DNA of 64,000 nt from the NCBI RefSeq assembly GCF_945859705.1, contig NC_079136.1, positions 99,430,051 through 99,494,050 of the forward strand. Reading direction: 5' to 3'. The translations under genes were made by a program, and so were the position numbers. Every line of letters starts with the position of its first letter. The first letter of the stretch is position 1. The notes beneath the pieces are model-generated. The model saw only the letters and a program-made list of their open reading frames with translations, was not told the DNA's origin and did not search any database. The stretch is from Episyrphus balteatus. Lineage: Eukaryota; Arthropoda; Insecta; Diptera; Syrphidae. Shown in pieces: positions 23,094 through 34,374 of the stretch.

Positions 23094-24755
23094 TATAGTA
23101 GGGGAGCCCGAGATGCTAAATTTGCAGTTACTCGAGAGCCATGGGGACCTATTGGATTGCGAAGATTAGGTTCTAAAACGAAAAAAAGTATATGAAAGTT
23201 TTAAATTTAAGTGGGGATAAGAGCTTATAAACACGTTAAGAAAATGTAAAAAAAAACTGCCACATTGAAATACTCGAGCGCGTCAGATATTAATAGGGTA
23301 TACTCGCATTGACTTTGTGATAACCGATAAATATTAATCTGACGATAAGACAGTGGTGGGTGGCTACAAAAAGCGGTAGAAAAAATTTAAAAAAAAAAGT
23401 TATTCGAGCGTGTCAGATTTTGAGAGGGTACGTTCAGTGAACTCCTAATAGTGTTCAATTTGAATAACTGACGATTTGGACGTGGTCTACACTTATAAAT
23501 CATTTTTGAAAATGTAAAAAAATATTGTTAACGTAAGTTACTCGAGCGCGTCAGATTTTTCTACTGTAGGTTTAGCTCGATGTTGGAGTCACCCTAAATT
23601 ATAATCTGACAATTATGTTAAGGTGTATTGCTAATCTGACAATTTAAAAAAAAATTAGACAGTTTTTGAATAAAACAATATTTTTCGTTTCTTCTGGTTA
23701 TTACCTACTGGATGTAATACAAAATTTACATTATATACATACATATTATATACAAAGGTCAATCAATAATAATTTAATATTCATAATAACTGGATTCGTC
23801 TTCCAGGTTGGTTTCCACTTGTTCAACTTTGTCGTCATCTCGTGTTTCTGTAAGCAAAAATGGTTATGATACTTACTTGATAATCTTTCTGTCGTATGAT
23901 ATTATATTATTAAAAAGTAAACGTACCTAAAGTCATAAGTTTTGCTCGTCTGGTCTTTAACGAAAGAAAAAATACCCCAAATCTAAGAACATTACGTAAT
24001 GACCAGACGATCAGAGCTTCTATATTTATTAAAGATGGGGCTTTTGCTATAAAGTTAAGAATGTCACGTTGTACCTCGATACAAAAATTTGAGTATTGGA
24101 CCGGACTGGATATTCTCCTATAGTAAATTCCATATAAAACGTCTTTTGGGGCTTTGACACGTTATTTTTTATCCAATTTAATGAATTCTTTAGATTTTTT
24201 AAGTCAATCCGTATCCACATAATAAGTGTAAGTAAATAAGACAAAAAAAATAAAGATATTTCGACAAAAACGTTAAAAACTCAGCAACACGAACCAAAAA
24301 ATTGTATTTTTTTTTTACTGTACGTTCATGCTTTATCGATAATTTTGGCTATATTGCCCCATGAAAACCGTCAGATTATATGTTTTTCGTGTTCCTGATA
24401 AAATTCCCTTCAGAATAAAAAAAAAGTTAATCGCGCTCGAGTATTTCGAGGTGACGTTTTTTTTTACAACTTTGTGCCTCTCCCATTTTCTTATGCCACG
24501 CTCAAATTGTCAGATTATTGAAATATACACTTTTCTAGATGTACTTAACCTACCGTTTCTTAATCTGACGCGCTCGAGTATTTCCGAGGATTGATTTTTT
24601 TTTTACTAATCTGACGGGCTGCCCACAACGCAGACCACTGTATCAAGCTTTTATATTTGGTAGGAGTACATTACTGAGTACAAGCTTTCTCCCCATATGA
24701 TTTTCTGACGCGCTCGAGTAACGCGCGAAATCCCTTCCTGGGCTCCCCTACTATA
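23094..24755. mobile_element. 1.66 kb foldback-type element with ~140 bp subrepeats
   Basis: Ends with 16 bp inverted repeats TATAGTAGGGGAGCCC (23094-23109 and its complement ending 24755). Inward from the left, the word ACTCGAGCGCGTCAGATT or variants recurs at about 23129, 23271, 23401 and 23539, spacing 130-142 bp. Inward from the right, its complement recurs at about 24720, 24580 and 24443, spacing 137-140 bp. Most units also hold a second word, TCTGACGATTTGG or similar, ~60 bp on, complementary to the GTCAGAT part, so units could form small hairpins. The central ~0.6 kb encodes a spliced protein fragment on the minus strand. Long inverted arms made of subrepeats are known from Drosophila foldback and Galileo elements; no sequence relation to these is claimed. 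Confidence 0.8.
23774..24161 (-). CDS. Spliced protein fragment inside the foldback element
   Basis: Two minus-strand segments, 24161-23927 and 23847-23774, separated by a 79 base intron (23848-23926). The intron has donor GTACGT, a CATAAC branch-like word and acceptor TTTTTGCTTACAG, and the reading phase is kept (G|AA). Together they give about 102 residues ending in TAA. The first part reads APKDVLYGIYYRRISSPVQY, later APSLINIEALIVWSLRNVL; the last ~23 residues are strongly acidic (RDDDKVEQVETNLEDESSY). Upstream, another frame (LKNLKNSLNWIKNNVSKPQK) can be joined if one indel near 24150 is assumed, so the 5' end is probably frameshifted or in a further exon. No start codon is visible. The family was not recognised: it could be the remains of the element's own transposase or a captured host gene. 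Confidence 0.55.
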
Positions 24756-25027
24756 AGATTGGGAAGCTAAGATCAGTTTAGACGTATTGTTACCTTTTGC
24801 TTCCGTGTATTAACTACACATCTATTTTAATAATATAAAAAATATTTCACTACCGTTCATTATCTTCCAACTTAGTACTTATTTTCTAACGTTTCGGATC
24901 ACGTAGTTTTATTTATTTACAGAATAAAAACACAGAATAAATACTGATTATAGAAATTCAAATTAAAATAATAAGCAGAAGCTAAAATTATTTAAAACAA
25001 ATTTAAACAACGTAAATATAAAAAAAA
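24756..25027. other. No gene seen
   Basis: AT-rich spacer between the foldback element and a decayed RepA copy. Confidence 0.5.
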
Positions 25028-25345
25028 GCAGTACTGGGTCGCACAAAATTACACTTATCGGAAAAGTTGCTTAGAATGTAAGAGCATTTCATAGAACAAA
25101 AAAATAATTTTAATTTAATATTATCATTAATTTAAAAAAGACACTAAAAAACAAAAACACTAAAAATTAATTTTAAAATTACAATTACGAAAACAGCTTT
25201 TTAAACGGTAATCCGTTTAAAAAACAATTTTTGAAAATTCTTCAATAGGTACATTTATACAAAAAATGATTTTGTTAAAAAATAGCTAATTCAACTTTCA
25301 ACAAACAAAAATGTGGCATAGGTACTTGATTTGGAAATATTAACT
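25028..25345 (-). repeat. Decayed RepA copy
   Basis: Starts CAGTACTGGGTCGCACAAAA followed by AAAAGTTGCTTAGAATGTAAG, the RepA tail in minus orientation, then loses similarity after a few hundred bases. Confidence 0.55.
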
Positions 25346-26922
25346 TTTTTCAAAAATTGTTTACACACAGTACCAAACAAATGAGTAATATGAGCTTGAG
25401 ACATTTAAGCCTATGTGGGATTTATAAATTTTCGCTGATTACGTCACTTTAACCGCCATATTATTTAGTATTATTTACATCTGGATGTAAAAATGTCAAA
25501 AATAAATCCAAATTCAAAATAGTTATCCCGATTTTAACTATGAAAATAGTTAAAAAGACTATTTTTTTCTGTGTGTGATAGTGAATATTATGGATTTGGA
25601 TTTATTTTTGACATTTCAATTTCTTTAGGTAAATCCAGATGTATTTTTTAAACTAGTGAATAATATGGCCGTAACTTTTCAGATCGAAAACTTTTAACCT
25701 TACCCTCGTAAATAGAAAAAAAAGTAAAAAAAAAATATTAAATAGTGTTAAGTTAGTTAGTTAAGTTAGTGATAGTTTTTGAAACCTAGAAAAAAGTGTA
25801 ATAAACGTTATAGGTATCTATACAAAAAAATGGATTTTCTTGTATATATTTTTGTGATTAAAGAATACAGAAATATAAAATCTAATCACTGCTTTAAAAA
25901 AAAAATTCTTTAGGAAAACTTTTAGAAAATCATAGCTTATATATTTTTTTTTCTTTCCTCCAAAAAAAAAAAAAAAAAAAACATTAAAACAGCTTACCAA
26001 GAACTTAACAACAACTGAAAGTAGGTCAAACCTAATGGAGAATATATTATGATGGTCACTTTGCTTTTGTTTTTGACACATAAACTCAACATCTACCTCT
26101 TTCCTGTTAGCGTTCGATAAAATTCCATCGATATATATTTCATACGACTGGGATATTCAACAGTATCTCTCAATTTTCCTCACTTACCCCATCCCGTTCG
26201 AAAAATGGCAGATAATATAGGAGGAATAGTGTATATCTTCTATTTGTATGCAATAAAAGTTGATTTATGCTGTATTTAAGTGAGCAGCTATCGATTAAAA
26301 TCATTTTGGAAACACAATACTCAAAGTGAGAGTTCAAAGAGACATTCATCAGTTTCAGTCAAGCTAACAGCCATGCCATCGCATATTTCATTCTTGATTA
26401 ACATGTTTCTGAAAGCTGCCCGGTTACCCCCCAAAAGGCAATATTAGATCAAATGCTCTGAATTTTTGCGAGAGATGAAAATGTATCTCTTAAAACCCAT
26501 TTCCGAAGTAAAATACACAAACCATCATAACACAGGTCAAAACAATTTCTGTTGGTAAAGCCAATCTATATTATTTTCAAAGGATTGATGGGTAATTCTA
26601 CTACATAACTGATTTTAAAATTCACGTTTTCGAGATATTTAACTTTCAGCTAAAAAACACATAAATATAACGGTAACACTCATATTAGCGTTAAAATTAA
26701 GGCTTGAAATCATTATTTTTGTGACAAAAAAAAAATCAATTAATGTTAAGTGAATAAATCTTTCATGCTTCATAATCAGAAGAAAAATAAAGGTACAACT
26801 TGAGGCATTTCCTTAAAATAAAATAATGTCAAAGGGAATAAAATACAGGACTGACTGGTACGTATGGTAAAAGTAGTTCTAATATTCAAAATTTTATGAA
26901 GGAATTGTTAAGGAATTCCATT
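25346..26922. other. No gene supported
   Basis: AT-rich. A 87-codon minus-strand frame at 25818-26081 is phenylalanine/lysine-rich and driven by homopolymers. A good donor-like GTAAGTGAGG (minus, 26187) follows a short open segment, but without a convincing acceptor. Confidence 0.5.
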
Positions 26923-27159
26923 CACTGAGGGAAAAGCCACCATAAAACAACGTAAAATCAATGAAAACCACATTGATTTAACTATTATTCGGAATGATTT
27001 TGCGTTGAATATGAACATTTAAAAATCAACGTGGAAAAAAGGTTAATAATTAATTCAAAAATTATTTTTGATGGTTTCATATCTTAAAGTCACATAAATC
27101 AAAGTAGTTCATCTTTGAAACAACGACGTTTCAACTTCAATTTATTTTTTCCCTCAGTG
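26923..27159. mobile_element. MITE family 2, copy 1
   Basis: 237 bp with inverted ends CACTGAGGGAAAA / TTTTTTCCCTCAGTG. The interior shares AGCCACCATAAAACAACGTA and GGAATGATTTTGCGTTGAA with the copy at 29702. No coding potential. Flanking dinucleotide is TT on both sides. Confidence 0.8.
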
Positions 27160-27430
27160 TTTGAAATCTAAAATTTTGTTTGTTTTTTTTTTAATTACTT
27201 AAACACCGTTTTAAATGATTTTGACACATTTAATTTCTTGTATGAAAAGAAATTTTTATACACACATGCAAATTTTCCCGCATTTTTGTCAAAAAAAAAA
27301 CTCAGAAACTAGAAAACAAAACAAATGTAATTTTTGAAAATTCTGTAGTTATTTATTCGCTTATTCAAAAAAACAGGGTAAAAGAGTTAAAAAAAAAAAA
27401 AAAAAAACAAAAATCTATAACGGGCGCAGG

Positions 27431-27594
27431 AAGCAAAGTACTGTTGCAAAGTAGGGATTTTTCGAAATTTCATAAGAATTGCATTAAATCGAAAATCGTA
27501 AGGATTTCGAATAAATAAGTTACCAAATTCTTAGAGCCCTTAAGTTCCATAATCAGCATATATCGTTTGGTCCATTTCTTTTGGGACACCCTGT
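27431..27594. repeat. Mariner-end-like repeat, copy 1
   Basis: Shares GTACTGTTGCAAAGTAGGGA, ATAAGTTACCAAATTCT and the terminal GGGACACCCTGTA with 28913-29076. The last word is the typical Tc1/mariner terminus TACAGGGTGTCCC in reverse, but no inverted partner is visible at the other end, so this is a truncated or solo-end derivative. Confidence 0.65.
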
Positions 27595-28912
27595 ATTATC
27601 CGAATACTCAAATCTTAAATAGTTCAAACAATTTTTTTTAAAGTTTTCTCAACCAGTAGATATTAATTATTATTATCTTTTTCTTTTATTTTTTTTTATT
27701 TTCAAAGAATAAAAACAAGACACAAAATCAAACAAAAAAATAAACAATATAGTTCTTATAACATAATTTTTATGTATAGCATTTTATTGTCTATTTGGAC
27801 ATTTAACTACATTAAAATCATATTATCAAAGAATATTTTCGGTTAATTTTTCCCCATTAATATTTCAAAGATCAAAGCAAAATACATACTATTATATTTT
27901 TATTTCTAATCATAAATGTCATGTAACATTGTTTTACTTTTAATAAATTTTAATTGATTTATATAGTCTGCTATTTTAATTGAATTCAAGGTGAATTAAA
28001 TTTAAAAATCAAACAAACTTGACAAATAACTTAAATCATAATGTGACACATTAAAACAAGCACTAAATTTGTAAAATTGGCAAAAGCTTTTTTATGTTAG
28101 TGCCTGCACCATAATATTTGTTTATAATAATAATATTGAACAAGAAGTGTAAAATCTTGTTGAATATTTTTTGAGCTTTTAAATCTCTGTATTTTTTTTT
28201 TTCATCAAATTTCCTTAATTCTTTCCAATTGGAAATTTTACTTTGAAATGGTGATATATTTAAGGTGAGAGGAAAATAATTTTGCGTAGTGTCATCGTCA
28301 CGAGACGTCCTACCTGCTGAAATTTTTAATGAGGAGCACGTTCAAAATATCAACAACAGTAACAAAAATATGATGGAGAAAGTACCTTTAGATGTACATC
28401 TGTGCTTTGAAAACCACAAAACCACTAATTCTTGGTAGGTATCTCATACTGATAAGAGGAAGTCATTTTTCATTGAAGATGTTCTTTTAATTGAATGAGC
28501 ACGTAAAGCACCTTATTGGCAGATTAGGGGTGTACAAAATACAAATTTTGTGGCTAACCCTAATTATTATGTAGACGTTGTGCAAAAACAAGTCTAATAC
28601 AAAGATACACATACATAAATAAAAACCCATTCAATATACCTAGGCATATTTTGTTCCACAAGCTTTTTGAGCACACGCTCATTTTTGATGAAATAAACAT
28701 TATTTAATATTTAAAAATCTGAGATAAATTAAAAAAATAATGTTGTTTTATTTCGCGATTCCCTTTGTAAAACTTGTTAGGGTTAAGTTAGAATAAGTCA
28801 CAGCAATTAAAGAGGTATCTAAAAAATTGATAGATAAAAAATATTTTCTTTTTACTAGGCAATGTTTTAGTGAAAGAATTGTAAAAAACAAAAATCAGTT
28901 ATGTTCGGATTA
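27595..28912. other. No gene seen
   Basis: AT-rich, with low-complexity A/T and no ORF above background. Confidence 0.5.
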
Positions 28913-29076
28913 AGCAAAATACTGTTGCAAAGTAGGGATTTTTCGAAATTTCACAAGAACTACATTTAATCGAATACCGTAAGGATTTAGGATGAATAAG
29001 TTACCAAATTCTGAGAGCCCATAAGTTGGCATATCAGCATATTTTATTTGATCCATTACTTTTGGGACACCCTGTA
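28913..29076. repeat. Mariner-end-like repeat, copy 2
   Basis: Second copy of the 27431 repeat, about 85-90 percent similar by eye, in the same orientation and truncated at the same point. The 60-codon minus-strand frame over it is not conserved in copy 1. Confidence 0.65.
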
Positions 29077-29701
29077 TATGTACATTATACACACATCCTA
29101 TTTTATTTATGAAAGAATATTAAAGTAAAGAAAAAAATGGTATCTTTTTACTCGTACTGATCATTATTTTTCGTATTAAATAAAATATAAATGGAAAAAC
29201 AAAACATTTTAAATTTTAAATCGTTTTCATACGACAAAGGCTAAACACAGCGTAATTTATTATAATTTTTTTTTTATATTTGCAATTTTTGTTTTAATTG
29301 TCTACTACGCATAGTTTTTATTTTGATTTCTCAACCCTTAATATCAGATAAAAATTGTCAAAAATGCATTAAAAATTCTAATGGAAGTGGGTCACTGTGG
29401 CGCATGTGTAACCTTTTTTTTTATTTATTAAAGGCAATATTTTATTTTTATTACTTAGAAATACTATCCATATTGTTTTATTTTGACTTTGATTTTATGT
29501 AGATACCTACATTAAATATGTTTTATTAAGACCAGGGAAATTAAATTGTAGACATTTTTGGCGCGAACTTTTTTAATTTGATAAAAATGATAAAGTGTAT
29601 CTTTATGTGTTATAACCTGAATGATGCCCGTAATCTATTGAATTAAAAAGAAAATTATGATCGTTGAATATATGGATTATATTCAAAAAAGTGCATACCT
29701 A
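29077..29701. other. No gene seen
   Basis: AT-rich spacer without recognisable features. Confidence 0.5.
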
Positions 29702-29920
29702 CACTGAGGGAAAAGCCACCATAAAACAACGTAAAATCAATGAAAACAACATTAATTTAACTATTATTCGGAATGATTTTGCGTTGAAGGTGAACATTTT
29801 AAAATCAACGTGGAAATAAGGTTAATTTTGTGTGGTTTTCTATTTCAAAGCAACATATTTCAAAGTAGTTCATCTTTGAAACAATGACGTTTCAACTTCA
29901 ATTTATTTTTTCCCTCAGTG
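29702..29920. mobile_element. MITE family 2, copy 2
   Basis: 219 bp copy of the 26923 element, flanked by TA on both sides, as expected for a Tc1/mariner-type non-autonomous element. It is internally shorter than copy 1 but keeps the same ends and most of the interior. Confidence 0.8.
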
Positions 29921-30566
29921 TACATATGAATAAAATATAAATATATATTACTTATATTTTATTTGACATTACGTTTGGCAATCTTACACAATGCCACTTA
30001 AACTAAAGGAATTTCTTGTGTTGTTATTAAAATCGATACATCTGTTTTAATCTCATAATTCAAGATTAAAATGGAATGGAAATAAATACTTTGACATACG
30101 AATAGTAAAAGGATTTTCTTGTCAATATCACTTCAAGCATTTTCAAGATACTTATCTATGAATACATTTTTCAAAATGGAAAACTTCTTCAAACTGACCA
30201 AAAGCTATTAAAAGAGTGTATCTAATATCATTCCATTTTCCTGGTGGCTTGAGATGTGTGGATAAATGTTTGTGTATTTTTTTGTATACAGGAAACACTC
30301 TATCCTCGATTGAAAATTTAAAAGGGTTCTTATTATTATATTTATGTTTGTATGTATAATGTATGTTATACATTATATCAATACAAAAAAATCAATTCTT
30401 AGTAGGCTTGAGGGATAGTTTTTATTCTTTCTTCTTTTTACTTTTCAACTTTTCGAGTGTGTTTACACTATATTTAGGGCTAATAATTGACAAAGTTATA
30501 CAAATTGGTAATGAATGCTAAGAATCTAATATCTAGACTTACAATCTATTTTTATCTAATTATTAA
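29921..30566. other. No gene supported
   Basis: AT-rich. A 73-codon minus-strand frame (30152-30373) has no domain or splice support. Confidence 0.5.
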
Positions 30567-31173
30567 AAAAAAAAAATCGAACTCGAGATAACAATCAGAT
30601 ATGACATTACGATGATGGAGAATGCCAAAAAAGTGCCAATTCTGTCTTAATATACCTCGAGCTACAGTCTAAACTAGTCAAGCAAATTTCTTCAAACTTG
30701 GTAGTTAACAGTTTTGGTGGTTCCCTAAAGAGGAATTTTAATTTTTTTTTAGGACCAAAACTAACGCTACCTGCGGAAACGGAAAAGTAAATTTTGTTTA
30801 AAAACGGCTCTAACGATTTTGATTCAAATTTTTTTGCGTAGTGTTATATACAATATACATACATGTATAACACACAACTTTTGAAATAAAAAAATATATT
30901 TTTTGAACCGTTATTAACGGTAGGTACCTGCAATAGAACACTTTTTATTTTGGGTTCTGAATATCTCTTACACGACTAACCCAATTTCAACGAATGTTTT
31001 TTATGCTAAGTAGTTTAAGTACCTTCTTGTATGAAATTTAAATTAAATTCAATAATAATTCAATAATAATTTTCCCTAATTTGCTTCATAGTAAGCTTCA
31101 AGATAAGTGCTACTTTTATATAATAAGAGCATCAAGTACGTGCGACCCAGTCATGCATTTTATTTCCTATCGC
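30567..31173 (+). repeat. RepA copy, internally shortened
   Basis: Runs from CGAACTCGAGATAACAATC and GACATTACGATGATGGAGAA to ACGTGCGACCCAGTCATGCA in family orientation. The GTCT array is lost and the second half is shortened to ~600 bp in total. Confidence 0.75.
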
Positions 31174-31223
31174 AATGGTTACGATATTTATCATTAAGAC
31201 ACTTCTTAACTTCACGTTCGTAG

Positions 31224-31298
31224 TATGGATTGGTGCTCCATTTCAATGGTAATAAGATGAAACTTGTTAAATCAGTGGAATATTTGACAATAGAACAG
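31224..31298 (+). CDS. Candidate exon 1 of an unrecognised split gene
   Basis: An open segment reading YGLVLHFNGNK then MKLVKSVEYLTIEQ, ending CAG directly before a near-perfect donor (GTAAGTC). The frame opens right after a TAG at 31221-31223, so either this is an internal exon with a weak acceptor (CACGTTCGTAG), or translation starts at the ATG at 31257. It ends in phase 0, which fits the candidate microexon at 51432; that in turn fits 57803. Joined from the ATG, the three pieces would encode about 54 residues. The gene was not recognised. What is seen is splice signals and phase agreement; that it is a gene is inference. Confidence 0.35.
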
Positions 31299-31736
31299 GT
31301 AAGTCATTTTGTATCTTGTTGAACTAAAAAGGCTTTATTTCTCGAGGTGTAATCCAATTTAAATAAAAAATACCTTAAAATAATTCCATGGTCTGAAAAT
31401 TTTGAGACTAGATATGGCGACAAAAAAAAACATTTATTTTTTAAATCTTACCTCTGCGACGGGTTTTCCCAAGAGTCCTTTGTATTGTTTACATCATTAG
31501 AGTTTTTCAATAAAAATGTATATTAATTACACATTTTCGGTGATAATTTACTTCAGAGTTTAAAATTTGCACGTCAAGAAAAAAAAACATTATTTTAATG
31601 TAGGTATGTTACAAAGTATCAGTCTCATGGTTCTACGGGTTTTAGGCGAACGATAGCCTCATACTCTTGTTCATATAAGCCAATGAGCCTTGAGGTATTC
31701 AAAATCTGTTTATTTTAATAGCTTCCAAGTTGAAAG

Positions 31737-32084
31737 ATGAAAATTCTGGAAGAAAAAAAAAATATTATTTTTAATAGTGCTAAAGGAAAAAATAGTACAT
31801 ACTTTGAAATGTTGATCGTTCTATACGCTGTCCAATGCTATTATGACAGCAATAAAACATGCAGCAATAACGTGATGCTGGTTGAGGGCAGAGTTGAAAC
31901 TTTACAAACACTTGTAAATGTTACGACATTTTTGAACTATTTTGACTTTTGCATGGGTCTATGGGTCGAATATATTAGTGAAATTTATGCAGCTGACCAA
32001 ATTGACAGAAATTTGATCTATTTACACAAACTTAAGCATCATATTTTTTTTAAACAAGTTTTAAAAACAATTTTTATGAATTAA
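31737..32084 (+). other. Unrecognised 115-codon ORF
   Basis: The frame from ATG to TAA has balanced composition without homopolymer-driven residues (for example EGRVETLQTLVNVTTFLNYF), but no domain. One or two frames of this length are expected by chance in 64 kb at this base composition. It would lie in the intron after candidate exon 1. Confidence 0.2.
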
Positions 32085-32325
32085 AAATAAGCTAAGAATG
32101 AGATCAATATTAAAAGAGGTCTATGAGGCATATTATCATCATACAATCAAAATAGGTTACTATATGCACAACATTTGCAGTCAAACTACCATCTTCGAAG
32201 GTAAAATCAACACTCTTAGAGCTTATGTATCAATTCCTTGTTAAAAATTCAAGATTTAAATATCATATCATATCTTATTATCTATGTTTGGAAATGTACA
32301 TTGTACACACATAAAACAAAATAGG

Positions 32326-32583
32326 TTAAACAAAATAATATTCAATATCACATTCACATTGCAAGTGATGATGGCAGGATGAAAGACTCCTTTGGCCAAA
32401 ATTAAACATCATATGTGGAAAATTATGTTTACTCAAGTTGTCCTCGTCACCCGCATTGGCAAAATACACATTCTTCTTCTCCTTGGAGAAAACTCTGTCA
32501 TTTTGTTTTTTATGAGTTTTATTATTTGTATACGATTTCATCTGCGTTAGTCTTCTGCTTTCCTCGGGGTAGACTTTTATAGC
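32326..32583 (-). CDS. Candidate coding exon, unrecognised
   Basis: The frame is open from about 32583 to a TAA at 32326-32328 and includes an ATG at 32541. Codons such as GAG AAG AAG AAT GTG, GCC AAT GCG GGT GAC GAG GAC AAC show a G/C-ending third-position bias unlike the surrounding AT-rich DNA, which is good evidence of past or present selection. It encodes a basic stretch (THKKQNDRVFSKEKKNVYF) then NAGDEDNLSKHNFPHMMFNF and a His/Cys-rich end. An acceptor-like TGCTTTTTCTAAG precedes it. Alternatively, TATAAAAG at the same place could be a TATA box. It may be a terminal exon or may end earlier at a GTAAAC donor-like word after DNL. No family recognised. Confidence 0.4.
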   Translation of the reverse strand, partial: AIKVYPEESRRLTQMKSYTNNKTHKKQNDRVFSKEKKNVYFANAGDEDNLSKHNFPHMMFNFGQRSLSSCHHHLQCECDIEYYFV

Positions 32584-32599
32584 TTAGAAAAAGCACCAT

Positions 32600-33469
32600 A
32601 TTATCCATCCTAGACGTTGAGATTGATTTTTCTAGTTTTTATGCATACCTATGTACATGTACATGCACGAGTATAAATATAATAACAGCTTTTGACAGAA
32701 TAATAAATAACAACAAGAGAGGATATTTTCTGACTTCGCTCGTTTTGTAGTTGCGCTGATGTGGGTATTTACTCAAAAGACAATAAAGTGTGCCACTTTT
32801 AAAATTGCCATGTGTTTGCATAGATATGTAACTATGAAGTCATAAAAGCATTAAAGCATAAGCGCTGCGCTGGTGTAAAATACTTCCCATTGTGCAGGAG
32901 TCTCGCTACATATCATTTTAAAGAGTTCTGTACCGAAAGAAGGTCGCTCGCATTTGAGACAAAATGTAGGTATGTACTTGCACGTATAAAATGCATAAGG
33001 TAGTACCAACTTTTGTTATAAGTTGTGGGGAATTCAATGTTCATTTTAAGTTTTTGTAGCACAATCATTCGTCTATTCATACTGTACCAAGGATTATAAA
33101 AGAGAGAAAGAGAGCATTGTTTAAATTTAAAATATTGTCATTGTTATCATATCACGAACAATTAATAAGAAATTTTGTTCACTCTTATCTATAGATATTC
33201 TTTAAAACTAAAACGAATTCCATATTGTGAAGTTAAATTGTATATTAATTTATTTAATTTGATCTTTTCTCTATTAGACGGGTTAAATAAATAAAAAAAA
33301 ACAAGAATTTCAAAATCGTTTAGAGGAACGTCAGCATGAGTCACACTTTTTGTGTTCATGGATTTATAAGACGTTATATTTTCTCAAAGTTAAGTTTTAA
33401 GGGAATGCGCTTTAAAACTTCACTGAAACTGGTAAAAGTTTAAAAAAAAGTTGTGTGTAGGTATAAGTA
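32600..33469. other. No gene seen
   Basis: AT-rich spacer; one 60-codon minus-strand frame (32639-32821) without support. Confidence 0.5.
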
Positions 33470-33960
33470 CAAATTTTCCAAAAATGTTATGGATTTTTTT
33501 AATTCAAAACTGTGTTCTTTTCCAAACTTTTGGTTGTTTGATTAAACGTTAACAAACGTTAACGCATTTCTATGAAGGTTGTCGTTAAAATCGTTTAAAT
33601 CGTTTAAGAGTAAGTCAGAAATGAAAAAAATGCTTCTATAACAGGTAGGTACCGTTGGTAAAATATTCAAATTTCATTTTTTTTTTTTTTTTTTGACTTT
33701 GAAAGTACAATCCTATTTGCGACATTTAATTTAATTGTGGGAAATTTAATCAAAATATAAGGATTCGTTTTTAAAAAAAAGTAAGTTTTTTTATTTTGGT
33801 TATATGGGAGGAACCGTTTGGTCCTAATAATATAATTTCAACTTCGCCTCTAAGAAATTTCAAACTTATAGGTACCTTCCTAACTACCAAGTTTGTAAAA
33901 ATCGCTTCAGTAGTTTAGGCTGTATAAATACAGACTGAAAGATAGACAGGTCTCTAAAGC
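33470..33960 (-). repeat. RepA half-copy (left arm of head-to-head pair)
   Basis: Minus-oriented RepA words: ACAGGTAGGTACCGTTGG, CTACCAAGTTTGTAAAAATC, AGTAGTTTAGGCTGTA and a degenerate CAGACTGAAAGATAGACAGG array. It meets the next copy head to head, as at 3899. Confidence 0.6.
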
Positions 33961-34374
33961 AATTGTCTTTGCTGCGTGGTGGTTGACTCGGTTATCGGTA
34001 CCGTGATTTATTGGATGATAAACAGATGAACCGTTTCACTTTGATTCTTCAGAGGGGTTTTCGGAATTAATTTTTTTTTTAAGCAAAAATAACAATACCT
34101 GTCATATACTAATTTCGGAAAAATTTAACTTTCTCAAAACAGCTTCAACGATTTTGTTAAAAAATTCAAATATGTAGGTAATATCTTTTAATGAAAAAAG
34201 TCATTGGGTACAAACGGTGTCATCCAAACCACTTATTCAATTTCAACAAAACTTTTAATAAAAAAGCATAAATCAAAAGTAAAATTTTGAAAAAATGTTT
34301 TTGGATTTTTTAAAGAATTTTAAGTTTTTTTTTTCAATCAAATTGATTTTTTTTTTAATTTTGATTTAAGGTGC
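33961..34374 (+). repeat. RepA copy interrupted by the gypsy element (5' part)
   Basis: Plus-oriented RepA from GATAAACAGATGAACCG through CAGAGGGGTTTTCGGAATTA. It breaks off at GTGC, where the LTR begins, and resumes at 38874 with GTGCTAAGTAATAATTGG. This shows that RepA was there first. Confidence 0.8.
34371..34374. other. Target-site duplication (GTGC), left
   Basis: GTGC precedes the left LTR and is repeated at 38874-38877 after the right LTR. A 4 bp duplication is typical of Ty3/gypsy integration. Confidence 0.9.

Noticed and set aside
26188..26270. Minus-strand exon candidate ending at GTAAGTGAGG
   Set aside because: The donor is good but there is no convincing acceptor, and the peptide looks random.
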